A stretch of 64,000 nucleotides of DNA from Mycolicibacterium chitae. GTDB lineage: Bacteria > Actinomycetota > Actinomycetes > Mycobacteriales > Mycobacteriaceae. Positions 1 to 9,624 of this stretch are shown piece after piece; within the stretch, counting starts at the first letter, position 1, and every line of letters begins with the position of its first letter. The notes beneath the pieces are model-generated. The model made no database searches. It was not told the DNA's origin and worked only from the letters and a program-made list of their open reading frames with translations. A program made the position numbers and the translations under genes. The stretch lies in the NCBI RefSeq assembly GCF_900637205.1, contig NZ_LR134355.1, positions 4,402,001-4,466,000 of the forward strand. Direction: 5' to 3'.

Positions 1-307
1 CGGCACCGCGGGCCTCCGCGAGCCGGATGGACAGCAGCTGACGCTGATAGTTCCAGTCGTAGAGCGCCTCGGCCGCGGTCAGCCCCTCGTAGCACTGCAG
101 CCGGGTCAGCGGTGCGTCCAGGACCGCGGCCAGGGTCTTGGCGGCGGTGGTCTTCCCCACCCCGGGTTCGCCCTCCAGCAGCAGCGGCCGCCGCAGCGTC
201 GTCGCCAGGTAGCAGGCCGCGGCGGTCCCCTCGTCGAGCAGGTGGTCGTGCGCGTCGAAACGCCGCACCACATCATCGATGTCGGCGAAGGCCCGCGCGG
301 CCGTCAT
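1..307 (-). CDS. MoxR-family AAA+ ATPase (CoxD-like), 3' part outside window
   Basis: The N-terminal ~102 codons of a MoxR-type AAA+ ATPase are present; the rest lies beyond base 1. The Walker A motif GEPGVGKT is at about residues 48-55, followed by the family-typical RLQCYEGL segment. MoxR ATPases in CO dehydrogenase clusters (CoxD) are thought to remodel the apo-enzyme during assembly of the Mo-Cu centre. The ATG (305-307) overlaps the TGA of the upstream XdhC-YHS gene by 4 bp, indicating translational coupling. In M. tuberculosis a MoxR-like gene (Rv0370c) sits in the same cluster, so the CoxD role is inferred from context. The C-terminal half cannot be judged. Confidence 0.85.
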   Translation of the reverse strand, partial: MTAARAFADIDDVVRRFDAHDHLLDEGTAAACYLATTLRRPLLLEGEPGVGKTTAAKTLAAVLDAPLTRLQCYEGLTAAEALYDWNYQRQLLSIRLAEARGA

Positions 308-1179
308 CGGCGTGCCGCGGCGAACGAGTCCCGGCAGCCGGTGCCGCAGAACCAGTAATCCTGTTCGTCGAGACGCAGATGCGGCGTGGCCGCCGCGACG
401 ATGACACTCATCCCGCAGACCGGATCGATGACCTCCGCCGCGGCCGCCGGGGCCCCCGCATCGGAGCGGCCTTCGCGCCGGAACACGGCGATCAGCTCGG
501 CCAGGATGGACACGGCGATCTCCGGGGCGGTCCGCGCGCCGATGTCCAGGCCCACCGGCGTGTGCACCCGGGCGCGTTCGTCGTCGCCGACGGCCGCCTC
601 GGCCAGGATCTGCGCACCGCGGACCCGGCTGGCCACCAGGCCCACGTACCCGACGCCGGCATCCAGTGCCGCGCGCAGGATTTCGGCTTCCGGTCCGCCG
701 TGGCTGGCGATCACCACCGCGCTGCCGGCCACGAAATCACCAACGGGGTCGGTCCCCCGCGCCGTGTCGTAGCCCACCGTGGCGCACAGGTCGGCCAGCG
801 CGTCGGCGATCGGCGTCGTCCCGTGGATGCGCACCAGCGGTGCGGGCATCTCCGGAACCAGGAAGATCTCCAGCGCGCCGCCGGACAGGCACGGGTTGAC
901 CACGACGGCGGCGCCGGGTGCCTCCGGAAAGTCGACCTCGCCGTCGGGCAGCACCCGCAGCAGCAGCGACTCCCCCACCTCGAGCGCGCCCAGGGCGGCC
1001 TTGCGCACCGAGTTCTGCGCGCACTGGCCGCCCACGAAGCCCTCGATGGTGCCGTCGGCCAACAGGATCGCCTCGTCGCCGGGCCGCGCCGAGGCGGGCG
1101 GTTGTGCGCGCACCACGGTGGCGTGCACGAACGGTGTCCGTGTCCGCCGCAGTTCCCCGACTCGTTCGGTGCTGATCAT
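304..1179 (-). CDS. XdhC/CoxF-like molybdenum-enzyme maturation factor with C-terminal YHS domain
   Basis: A 291-residue protein. The first ~240 residues are an XdhC/CoxI-type maturation factor, a family that binds and sulfurates molybdenum cofactor and inserts it into xanthine or CO dehydrogenases; the Rossmann-like stretch with SHGGPE and the DIGARTAPEIA motif are visible. The last ~43 residues (249-291) form a YHS-type metal-binding module with DPVCGM and YWFCGTGC cysteine motifs. The ATG at 1179 is chosen because a strong AGGAGG (complement of 1186-1191) lies 6 nt upstream; longer in-frame extension reads into coxL. It follows coxL by 17 bp and overlaps moxR by 4 bp. It resembles the Rv0372c position. 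The YHS extension next to a Mo-Cu enzyme is unusual (see findings). Confidence 0.85.
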   Translation of the reverse strand: MISTERVGELRRTRTPFVHATVVRAQPPASARPGDEAILLADGTIEGFVGGQCAQNSVRKAALGALEVGESLLLRVLPDGEVDFPEAPGAAVVVNPCLSGGALEIFLVPEMPAPLVRIHGTTPIADALADLCATVGYDTARGTDPVGDFVAGSAVVIASHGGPEAEILRAALDAGVGYVGLVASRVRGAQILAEAAVGDDERARVHTPVGLDIGARTAPEIAVSILAELIAVFRREGRSDAGAPAAAAEVIDPVCGMSVIVAAATPHLRLDEQDYWFCGTGCRDSFAAARR

Positions 1180-1196
1180 GGCCTGCCTCCTGCGCT

Positions 1197-3583
1197 CTAG
1201 ATCGGGGGCCGCGCCCGACCCTGCATCGCCTCCCACACCCGCGACGGTGTCAGCGGCATGTCCGCGTGCCGAACCCCGAACGGCGCCAACGCATCGATGA
1301 CCGCGTTGACCACCGCCGGCGGCGAACCGACGGTCGCGGACTCGCCGATGCCCTTGGCCCCGATGGGGTGGTGCGGCGACGGGGTCACGGTGTGCCCGGT
1401 CTCGAAGTGCGGCACCTCCATGGCCGTCGGGATCAGGTAGTCCATCAACGATCCGCCGAGGCAGTTGCCGTCCTCGTCGAAGGCGATCATCTCCATCAGC
1501 GCCATGCCGATGCCGTCGACCAGGCCGCCGTGGATCTGGCCCTCGATGATCATCGGGTTGATCCGGGTGCCGCAGTCGTCGACGGCGAGGAAGCGGCGCA
1601 CCTTGACGACCGCGGTACCGGGATCGATGTCGACGACGCAGAAGTAGGCGCCGTACGGATACGTGAGATTCTCGGGGTTGTAACAGATCTGGGCGTCCAA
1701 CCCGCCCTCGATGCCGTCGGGCAGATCGCCGGCGCCGTGCGCGCGCATCGCGATGTCGGCGATGCTCACCGCGGCCGACGGATCGCCCTTGACGTGGAAG
1801 CTGCCCTTGTCCCACTCCAGGTCGGCGACCGAGGCCTCCAGCATGCCCGAGGCGATGATCTTGGCCTTGTCCCGCACCTTGCGCGCGACCAGGGCGGCGG
1901 CCGCCCCGGACACCGGCGTCGACCGACTTCCGTAGGTGCCCAACCCGAACGGGGTCTGATCGGTGTCGCCGTGCACGACGTCGATGTCGTCGGGCGGGAT
2001 GCCCAGTTCCTCGGCGACGATCTGGGCGAAGGTCGTCTCATGCCCCTGGCCCTGGCTCTGCACCGACAGGCGCACCACGGCCTTGCCGGTGGGGTGCACC
2101 CGCAACTCGCAGCCGTCGGCCATGCCCAGGCCCAGGATGTCCATGTCCTTGCGCGGCCCGGCGCCCACGGCCTCGGTGAAGAATGACATGCCGATGCCCA
2201 TCAGCTCACCGGCCTCGCGGCGGCGGGCCTGCTCCGCGCGCAGGTCGTCGTAGCCGACCATGTCCATGGCCAGCCGCATGGTCTGCTCGTAGTCCCCGGA
2301 GTCGTACACCCAGCCGGTCTTGGACGTGTACGGAAACTGTTCGGGCTTCAGCAGATTGCGCAGCCGCAGCGCCGCCGGGTCCATCTTCAGCTCGAAGGCC
2401 AGGCAGTCGACCAGCCGCTCGACCAGGTACACCGCCTCGGTGATCCGGAACGAGCAGGCGTAGGCCACCCCGCCGGGCGCCTTGTTGGTGTAGACGGCGG
2501 TCATGTGGGCGTAGGCGGCCTCGAGGTCGTAGCTGCCGGTGAACACGCCGAAGAACCCGGCCGGGTACTTCACCGGCGCGGCGGTGCCGTTGAACGCGCC
2601 GTGGTCGGCGAGCACGTGCGAGCGGATCGCCAGGATCTTGCCCTCGGCGGTGGCGGCGATCTCGCCGACCATGATGTAGTCGCGCGCGAATCCCGTCGAC
2701 GTCAGGTTCTCGCTGCGGTCCTCCATCCACTTGACCGGCCGGCCCAACAGCAGCGAGCCGACGATGGCGCACACGTAGCCCGGGTAGATCGGCACCTTGT
2801 TGCCGAACCCGCCGCCGATGTCCGGGGAGATGACCCGGATCTTGTGCTCGGGCAGCCCGGCGACGAGCGCGTAGAGGGTGCGGTGCGCGTGCGGGGCCTG
2901 CGTGGTGGACCACAGCGTGAGCTTGCCGCTGACCGGGTCCAGATCGGCCACGGCGCCACAGGTTTCCATCGGTGCGGGGTGCACCCGCGGGTACACCATC
3001 TCCTGCTTGACCACCACGTCGGCGCGGGCGAACACCGCCTCGGTGGCCGCCGCGTCGCCGGTCTCCCAGTCGAAGCAGTGGTTGTCGGTCTTGCCGTCGA
3101 GATCGGTGCGGATCACCGGGGCCTCGGGATCCAGTGCGCGCCGGGCGTCGATCACCGGGTCCAGCGGTTCGTAGTCGACGTCGATGAGTTCCAACGCATC
3201 CCGCGCGGAGTAGTGGTCCTCGGCGACGACGAAGGCCACCTCCTGGCCCTGGAACCGCACCTTGTCGGTGGCCAGCACGGCCTGCACGTCGTTGGACAGC
3301 GTCGGCATCCAGGCCAGGCCCTTCTCGGCCAGCGCGGCGCCGGTCACCACGGCCTTGACCTTCGGATGCGCCTGGGCCGCGGAAACATCGATGCTGTTGA
3401 TCCGCGCGTGCGCATACGGGGAGCGCAGGATGGCCAGGTGCAGCATCTTCGGCAGGGTCACGTCGTCGACATAGGTGCCGCGGCCGCGGATGAAGCGCGG
3501 ATCCTCCTTGCGCAGCATCCGTCCGTAACCGCAGGGTTTCTGGTTGTTGTCGGCGGTGTCCTCGGGCCGGGTCTCGATGGTGG

Positions 3584-3587
<4 letters not shown>
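1197..3587 (-). CDS. coxL: Carbon monoxide dehydrogenase large subunit, form I
   Basis: A 796-residue molybdenum hydroxylase large subunit, the catalytic subunit of aerobic CO dehydrogenase, which oxidises CO to CO2 at a Mo-Cu-pterin centre. The diagnostic form I loop AYACSFR is at residues 375-381, with the copper-liganding Cys at 378. That separates true CODH from form II relatives with AYRGAGR. Other cofactor motifs include GGGFGNK near 258-264, QGQGHETTF and the C-terminal GAKGIGESATVG. The ATG at 3587 overlaps the coxS stop by 4 bp. Order M-S-L is canonical; M. tuberculosis Rv0373c is the expected homologue. It acts on the inner face of the cytoplasmic membrane with CoxS and CoxM. Confidence 0.97.
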
Positions 3588-4129
<542 letters not shown>

Positions 4130-4132
4130 GGT

Positions 4133-5026
4133 TCAAACCCCCTGCCGCTGGTTGCCGGTGCGCGCACGCTCGACCGAACGGCGCAGTGTTCGGATGGTCA
4201 ACTCCCCGGCGAGGTGGCGCTTGTAGTCGACGCTGCCGCGCATGTCGCCCACCGGGTCGCAGGCCTGGGCGGCTGCCGAGCCGGCCTCGGCGAAGGTCGC
4301 CTCGGTGGCGGGCTTGCCGGTCAGGGCGTCGGCGAGCGAACGCAGCGCCGCCGCGTCGGCGTTCACCGCGGTCAGTCCCACCCGGGCCGCCGCGATGGTC
4401 TCGCCGTCCAGGCTCACCTGAGCGCCGGCGGCGGTCACCGCCCAATCCCCCACCCGGCGTTCGACTTTCGCGTACGCGCTGGAGGTGTGCTCGCGCACCG
4501 GGATGCGCACCTCCAGCAGGATCTCGTTGTGCGCCAACGCCGTCTCGTAGGGGCCCTGCAGGAAGTCGTCGATCCCGATCTCGCGCACCCCGCCCGGGCC
4601 GCGGGCCACGCAGACCGCGCCGAGCACCGCGCACACCGTGGTCAGATCCTCGGCCGGGTCGGCCTGACACAGCGAGCCGCCGACGGTGCCGCGGTTGCGT
4701 ACCACCGGGTCGGCGATCACCCGCTCGGCGTCGCGGAAGATCGGTAGCACCGCCGCCAGCGGTTCGGATTCCAGCACGTCGCGGTGCCGAGTCATGGCAC
4801 CGATGCGGACCGCCCCGGGATCCCCGAATTCGAGGTAGCCGAGTTCGTCGGCGAGGTCGTTGATATCGACCAGATACTCGGGGTTGGCGATCCGCAGCTT
4901 CATCATCGGCAGCAGGCTGTGCCCGCCCGCGACGATCATCGCGTCCTCGCCCAACCGGTCGAGCAGACCGACGGCCTGATCGACGCTGGTGGCGCGTTCG
5001 TATTCGAATGGGCCGGGCACCTGCAT
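4133..5026 (-). CDS. coxM: Carbon monoxide dehydrogenase FAD subunit
   Basis: A 297-residue FAD-binding subunit of the CODH heterohexamer. The two flavin-binding motifs are visible: AGGHSLLPMMKLR near residues 33-45 and TVGGSL near 114-119. It accepts electrons from CoxS and passes them to quinone or to a membrane acceptor. The first gene of the coupled coxMSL block. The ATG is preceded by a GAGGGG ribosome-binding sequence, and a candidate promoter lies in the 96-bp gap upstream. Expected homologue Rv0375c. Confidence 0.95.
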   Translation of the reverse strand: MQVPGPFEYERATSVDQAVGLLDRLGEDAMIVAGGHSLLPMMKLRIANPEYLVDINDLADELGYLEFGDPGAVRIGAMTRHRDVLESEPLAAVLPIFRDAERVIADPVVRNRGTVGGSLCQADPAEDLTTVCAVLGAVCVARGPGGVREIGIDDFLQGPYETALAHNEILLEVRIPVREHTSSAYAKVERRVGDWAVTAAGAQVSLDGETIAAARVGLTAVNADAAALRSLADALTGKPATEATFAEAGSAAAQACDPVGDMRGSVDYKRHLAGELTIRTLRRSVERARTGNQRQGV

Positions 5027-5058
5027 GTGACACCCCTCACACTCACCGTGGGAGTCTT

Positions 5059-5087
5059 AGTGTCGGCAATACCGACGACGGCGTCAA
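5059..5087 (-). promoter_or_regulatory. Candidate sigma-A-type promoter of coxMSL
   Basis: On the minus strand TTGACG (complement of 5082-5087) is followed, after exactly 17 nt, by GACACT (complement of 5059-5064). This sits 33-61 nt upstream of the coxM ATG in the only sizeable gap between the XdhC-like gene and coxM, so the structural genes may be transcribed separately from it. The -10 is only a partial match. Confidence 0.4.
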
Positions 5088-5122
5088 TAGCCGGTTAAGC
5101 GAACCCTGAATAAGGTCGCTGA

Positions 5123-6253
5123 TCAGGCGTGATGAATCTCGCCGTGGATGGGGCCCGCGGTCTCGGCCAGTGGCCGTCCGCCGCCGCCCCAGCGCCGCGC
5201 GATGATTTCGGCCGCGATCGACACCGCGGTCTCCTCGGGGGTACGGCCGCCGAGATCCAGGCCGATCGGGCTGGCCAGCCGGGCCAGTTCAGCCCCCGTC
5301 AGGCCGGCCTCGGTCAGCCGCGCCAGCCGGTCCTCATGGGTGCGCCGCGACCCCATCGCCCCCACGTAGGCCACCTCGTCGAGGCGCAGCGCGACCTCGA
5401 GCAGCGGCACGTCGAACTTCGGGTCGTGGGTGAGCACGCAGATGACGGTGCGCGAGTCGATGGCGCCGGCGGCGACCTCGGCGGCCAGATAGCGGTGCGG
5501 CCAGTCGACGATCACCTCGTCGGCGGTCGGGAAGCGCGCGGGCGTGGCGAACACCTCCCGGGCGTCGCACACCGTGACCCGGTAGCCCAGGAAGGACCCC
5601 TGGGCCGCGACGGCGGCCGCGAAGTCGATGGCCCCGAACACCAGCATTCGCGGCCGCGGTGCGTAACTGGCGACGAACACCTCCATACCCTCGCCGCGGC
5701 GCTGCCCGTCGGGGCCGTAGGTGAGCACCTCGCTGCGGCCCGCCGCCAGCAGGCCGCGCACATCGTCGGTGACCGCGGCATCGGCGCGCGCCGAATCCAG
5801 CGATCCGTGCACCTCCTCGGGCCGCACCACCAGCCGGCCACCGACCCGCGCCGGGTCCGGATGGGCGATGACGGTGGCCAGCGCCACCGGCCGGTGCGCG
5901 TCGATATCGTCGGCCACGGCGGCCAGCTGGTCAAAGTTGTTCTGCGACACCGGCTCGACGAAGATATCCAGGATGCCGCCGCAGGTCAGTCCGACCTCGA
6001 AGGCGTCGTCGTCGCTGACCCCGTAGCGCTGCAGGACCGGGACGCCCGTAGCGATCACCTCGGTCGCGAGCTCGTAGACCGCGCCCTCGACGCAGCCCCC
6101 GGAGACCGATCCGCTGACCGTCCCGTCGGGCGCCACCACCATGGCCGCGCCCGCCGGCCGGGGCGCGGAACGGAAGGTGCGCACCACCGTCCCCAGCCCG
6201 GCGGTCGCCCCGGACCGCCAGACCGCTAAGAGGTCGCTCAGCACATCTCGCAC
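5123..6253 (-). CDS. XdhC/CoxI-family molybdenum cofactor maturation protein
   Basis: A 376-residue full-length XdhC family protein. It has the N-terminal XdhC segment with SVSGGCVEGAVYE near residues 48-60 and the C-terminal Rossmann domain with MLVFGAIDFAAAVA and the signature GAMGSRRTHEDR, plus GLDLGGRTPEETA. Family members bind MoCo and promote its sulfuration and insertion, so this one is expected to serve CoxL. It is upstream of coxM in the same orientation, and its GTG start is only 33 bp from the divergent LysR start. It is longer than the XdhC-YHS gene and has no YHS domain. Expected homologue Rv0376c. The start codon is supported by a leaderless-type promoter. Confidence 0.88.
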   Translation of the reverse strand: MRDVLSDLLAVWRSGATAGLGTVVRTFRSAPRPAGAAMVVAPDGTVSGSVSGGCVEGAVYELATEVIATGVPVLQRYGVSDDDAFEVGLTCGGILDIFVEPVSQNNFDQLAAVADDIDAHRPVALATVIAHPDPARVGGRLVVRPEEVHGSLDSARADAAVTDDVRGLLAAGRSEVLTYGPDGQRRGEGMEVFVASYAPRPRMLVFGAIDFAAAVAAQGSFLGYRVTVCDAREVFATPARFPTADEVIVDWPHRYLAAEVAAGAIDSRTVICVLTHDPKFDVPLLEVALRLDEVAYVGAMGSRRTHEDRLARLTEAGLTGAELARLASPIGLDLGGRTPEETAVSIAAEIIARRWGGGGRPLAETAGPIHGEIHHA

Positions 6254-6286
6254 GTGCCCAGGTTAGGACACGTCTAGTCTGCAGGC
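6254..6286. promoter_or_regulatory. Divergent pair of leaderless promoters (XdhC-like gene / LysR gene)
   Basis: On the plus strand TAGTCT (6275-6280) ends 7 nt before the LysR GTG at 6287. On the minus strand TAACCT (complement of 6260-6265) ends 7 nt before the XdhC-like GTG at 6253. Both fit the mycobacterial TANNNT -10 with transcription starting at the G of the start codon, and no Shine-Dalgarno sequence is visible for either gene. The two -10 elements are only 9 bp apart, so RNA polymerase and the regulator would compete. Confidence 0.5.
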
Positions 6287-7240
6287 GTGACACCGGCTCA
6301 GCTTCGGGCATTTTCGGCGGTCGTACGCCTCGGTTCGGTGCGCGCCGCCGCCGAAGAACTCGAGGTCTCCGACGCCGGGGTGTCCATGCACGTCGCGCAG
6401 CTGCGCAAGGAGCTCGACGACAAGCTGTTCGTGCGGACCGCCGCGGGGCTGGCGTTCACCCCCGGCGGGCTCCGGTTGGCCGCCCGCGCCGTGGAGATCC
6501 TGGGCCTGCAGCAGCAGACCGCCGCCGAGGTCACCGAGGCGGCGCACGGTCGGCGGCTGTTGCGCATCGCGGCCTCGAGCGCCTTCGCCGAGCACGCCGC
6601 GCCCGGCCTGATCGAGCTGTTCTCCTCGCGCGCCGACGATCTGTCCGTGGAGCTCAGCGTGCATCCGGCGCGGCAGTTCCGCTACTTGGTGGAGTCGCGC
6701 GCGGTCGACGTCGCGCTGGGTCCGGTCGTCGAGGCCCCGGGCGAAAGCCTCGCGGTGCGGCCGTTCCTGAAGTACCAGCTGATCGCCGTCACCGCCCCGG
6801 GCTCCCCGCTGACCAGCGCGGCCGTGACCCCGGGGTTGCTGCGCGAGCAGACCTGGATGCTGGGCCCGTCGGCCGGCCCGGACGGTGAAATCGCGCGGAT
6901 ATTGCGCGAATTGGAGATCCCGGAGTCCCGGCAGCGGATCTTCCAGAGCGACACCGCCGCGCTCGAGGAGGTCCGGCAGGGCACCGGCGTGACCCTGGCG
7001 ATCGGCTTCGCGGTGGCCAAGGATCTCGATGCCGGCCACCTGGTCCGCGTGGACGGGCCGGGCCTGCGGCACGCCGGCGAGTGGTCGGCCACCACGCTGC
7101 TGCCGAATGCGCGGCAGCCCGCGGTCTCCGAGCTCGTCCGCTTCATCACCACCCCGCGCTGCACCCAGGCGATGATCCGCGGCACCGGGGTCGGGGTCAC
7201 CCGGTTCCGACCGAAAGTCCATGTGACGCTGTGGAGTTAG
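6287..7240 (+). CDS. LysR-family transcriptional regulator of the CODH cluster
   Basis: A 317-residue LTTR. The N-terminal winged helix is clear (residues 1-60, MTPAQLRAFSAVVRLGSVRAAAEELEVS split over the helix-turn-helix, and the FTPGG wing), followed by a substrate-binding domain to about residue 290. It is divergent from, and 33 bp away from, the XdhC-like first gene of the CODH cluster, the classic arrangement for an LTTR and its target. Rv0377 is the expected counterpart. Start GTG 6287 matches both the domain start and a leaderless promoter. Its 3' end overlaps the convergent IclR gene by 4 bp. The inducer is unknown. Confidence 0.9.
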   Translation: MTPAQLRAFSAVVRLGSVRAAAEELEVSDAGVSMHVAQLRKELDDKLFVRTAAGLAFTPGGLRLAARAVEILGLQQQTAAEVTEAAHGRRLLRIAASSAFAEHAAPGLIELFSSRADDLSVELSVHPARQFRYLVESRAVDVALGPVVEAPGESLAVRPFLKYQLIAVTAPGSPLTSAAVTPGLLREQTWMLGPSAGPDGEIARILRELEIPESRQRIFQSDTAALEEVRQGTGVTLAIGFAVAKDLDAGHLVRVDGPGLRHAGEWSATTLLPNARQPAVSELVRFITTPRCTQAMIRGTGVGVTRFRPKVHVTLWS

Positions 7241-8013
7241 GCCGATCCGCTCTTGAGCCGGCCGGAGAGTTCGTGCGCCCGCTCCAGTAACAGCGTGCCC
7301 AGCTCGCGGTGCCGCTCGGGCCGGAAGCGGGTCTCGACGCCGGTCAAGCTCAGCGCCCAGGCCGGCCGGGCGCTGCGGTCGAACACCGCCGCCCCCATGC
7401 CCCAGCTGCCCTCGACGATCAGCGCGGGATTGACGGCGTAACCGGTGGTTCGAGTGGACGCCAGCCGCGCGCGCACCGCCTCCTCGGAATGTGTCGGGCC
7501 CCAGTCCGATTCGAGCTGGACCCGGCGGAAGTAGTCGTCGATCTCGCGGTCCGGCAGGTGGCTGAGGATGGCCAGGCCCGCCGAGGCGACGCCCAGCGGA
7601 AACCGGATGCCGACGTGCAGCACGTGCGAGCGCACCGGAAAGCTGCCCTCTTCGCTGAACACACAGACGGTTTCGTCGCCGCGCCGCGCGGACAGGAACG
7701 CGCTCTCACCGGTCTCGCGCGCCAGTCCGATGACGATGTCGCGGGCCTGCTCGATGATGTCGTAGCGGTCGGCCGCACCCGCGCCCAGCAGATACAGCTC
7801 GGGCCCCAGCGACCAGCGCCCGGTCGCGGTGTCCCGATCGATCAGGCCCTCCTCGGCCAGCGCGCCCAGCAACCGGTGCGCCGTGGGCCGGGCCAGCCCG
7901 GCCGTCCGAGCCAACTCGGTGGTGGACGCGCCGACCGGTTCGGTGGTCCCGACCGCCCGCAGCAGGGCACCGACGCGGGCGACCACCTGGGAGGACTGCA
8001 CCCGCGGTGTCAC
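7237..8013 (-). CDS. IclR-family transcriptional regulator
   Basis: A 258-residue IclR regulator: an N-terminal winged helix (TTELARTAGLARPTAHRLL) and a C-terminal ligand-binding domain with SARRGDETVCV and a GVASAGLAIL stretch. It is divergent from scoAB and is probably their regulator; IclR proteins often control CoA-transferase/beta-ketoadipate type genes. GTG 8013 is preferred over the in-frame GTG at 8034 because a TAGACT -10 (complement of 8021-8026) lies 7 nt upstream, and the region around 8034 contains a repeat also found at scoA. The ligand is unknown. Confidence 0.85.
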   Translation of the reverse strand: MTPRVQSSQVVARVGALLRAVGTTEPVGASTTELARTAGLARPTAHRLLGALAEEGLIDRDTATGRWSLGPELYLLGAGAADRYDIIEQARDIVIGLARETGESAFLSARRGDETVCVFSEEGSFPVRSHVLHVGIRFPLGVASAGLAILSHLPDREIDDYFRRVQLESDWGPTHSEEAVRARLASTRTTGYAVNPALIVEGSWGMGAAVFDRSARPAWALSLTGVETRFRPERHRELGTLLLERAHELSGRLKSGSA

Positions 8014-8028
8014 ACCGCGAAGTCTAGC

Positions 8029-8163
8029 GTCCACAGAGTGAACGCACGAGTTGCGCCCGAATCAGTCCGCGAACACTTGTCCCGGGTTATGCGGTTGGGG
8101 TTGATCCCGATGGCCACGGGACTGTTCACTGGACGGGACGTCCACGGTGTTTGCAGAGTGGAC
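8029..8163. promoter_or_regulatory. Candidate IclR operators between the IclR gene and scoA
   Basis: Two direct copies of CAGAGTG(A/G)AC occur at 8034-8043 and 8154-8163. The right copy is the end of an inverted repeat GTCCAC (8140-8145) / GTGGAC (8158-8163), and the left copy is preceded by GTCCAC-like sequence at 8029-8034. One copy is by the regulator's own start and one about 35 nt upstream of the scoA ATG, as expected for autoregulation plus control of the target. Confidence 0.4.
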
Positions 8164-8197
8164 ATGCATCCGACGAACGGTTGAGGAGAATCACGCG

Positions 8198-8956
8198 ATG
8201 ACTTCGAAGGTGTACGCGTCGGCAGCCGACGCGGTCGCCGACATCACCGACGGCGCGCACCTGGCGGTGGGCGGCTTCGGACTGTGCGGCATCCCGGACC
8301 AACTCATCGCGGCGGTCGCCGAACTGCCCGCCACCGGCCTGGAGGTGTACTCCAACAACTGCGGTGTCGACGGCCTGGGCCTGGGCGTGCTGCTGGAGTT
8401 GGGCAAGGTCCGCCGCGTCACCGCCTCCTACGTGGGCGAGAACAAGGAGTTCGCCCGGCAGTACCTGGCCGGTGAACTCGAGGTCGAACTGACCCCGCAG
8501 GGCACCCTGGCCGAGCGGCTGCGGGCCGGCGGCGCGGGCATCCCCGCCTTCTACACCCCGGCCGGCGTGGGCAGCCCGGTCTCCGACGGCGGTCTGCCGT
8601 GGCGCTACGCCGCCGACGGCTCGGTCGCGGTGGCCTCCCCGCCCAAGGAAGTCCGGGAATTCAACGGCAAGCTGTACGTCCTCGAGGAATCCATCAACGC
8701 CGACTTCGCCCTGGTACACGCCAAGCGCGCGGACACGCTGGGCAACCTGGTGTTCAACAAGACCGCGATGAACTTCAACCCGCTGGCGGCGATGGCCGGC
8801 AAGATCACCATCGTCCAGGTCGAGGAGCTCGTCGAACCCGGCGAGATCGACCCCGGCGCAGTGCATTTGGCCGGTGTGTTCGTGCAGCGCATCGTCCACA
8901 CCGGACCGCAGGACAAGAAGATCGAGAAGCGCACCGTTCGCGAAGAGAAGGCGTAA
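8198..8956 (+). CDS. scoA: 3-oxoacid CoA-transferase subunit A
   Basis: A 252-residue alpha subunit of a succinyl-CoA:3-oxoacid CoA-transferase (or the closely related 3-oxoadipate enzyme PcaI). The N-terminal GGFGLCGIP CoA-binding signature is at about residues 25-33, and the NNCGVDGLGLGVLL and ELTPQGTLAERLRAGGAGIPAFYTP blocks of the family are intact. ATG 8198 has GAGGAG 9 nt upstream. It precedes scoB by 5 bp. The reaction transfers CoA from succinyl-CoA to a 3-oxoacid during ketone body or ring-cleavage product use. Substrate cannot be decided from sequence; the neighbouring IclR regulator would fit a beta-ketoadipate role as well. Confidence 0.9.
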   Translation: MTSKVYASAADAVADITDGAHLAVGGFGLCGIPDQLIAAVAELPATGLEVYSNNCGVDGLGLGVLLELGKVRRVTASYVGENKEFARQYLAGELEVELTPQGTLAERLRAGGAGIPAFYTPAGVGSPVSDGGLPWRYAADGSVAVASPPKEVREFNGKLYVLEESINADFALVHAKRADTLGNLVFNKTAMNFNPLAAMAGKITIVQVEELVEPGEIDPGAVHLAGVFVQRIVHTGPQDKKIEKRTVREEKA

Positions 8957-8961
8957 CTGAG

Positions 8962-9624
<663 letters not shown>

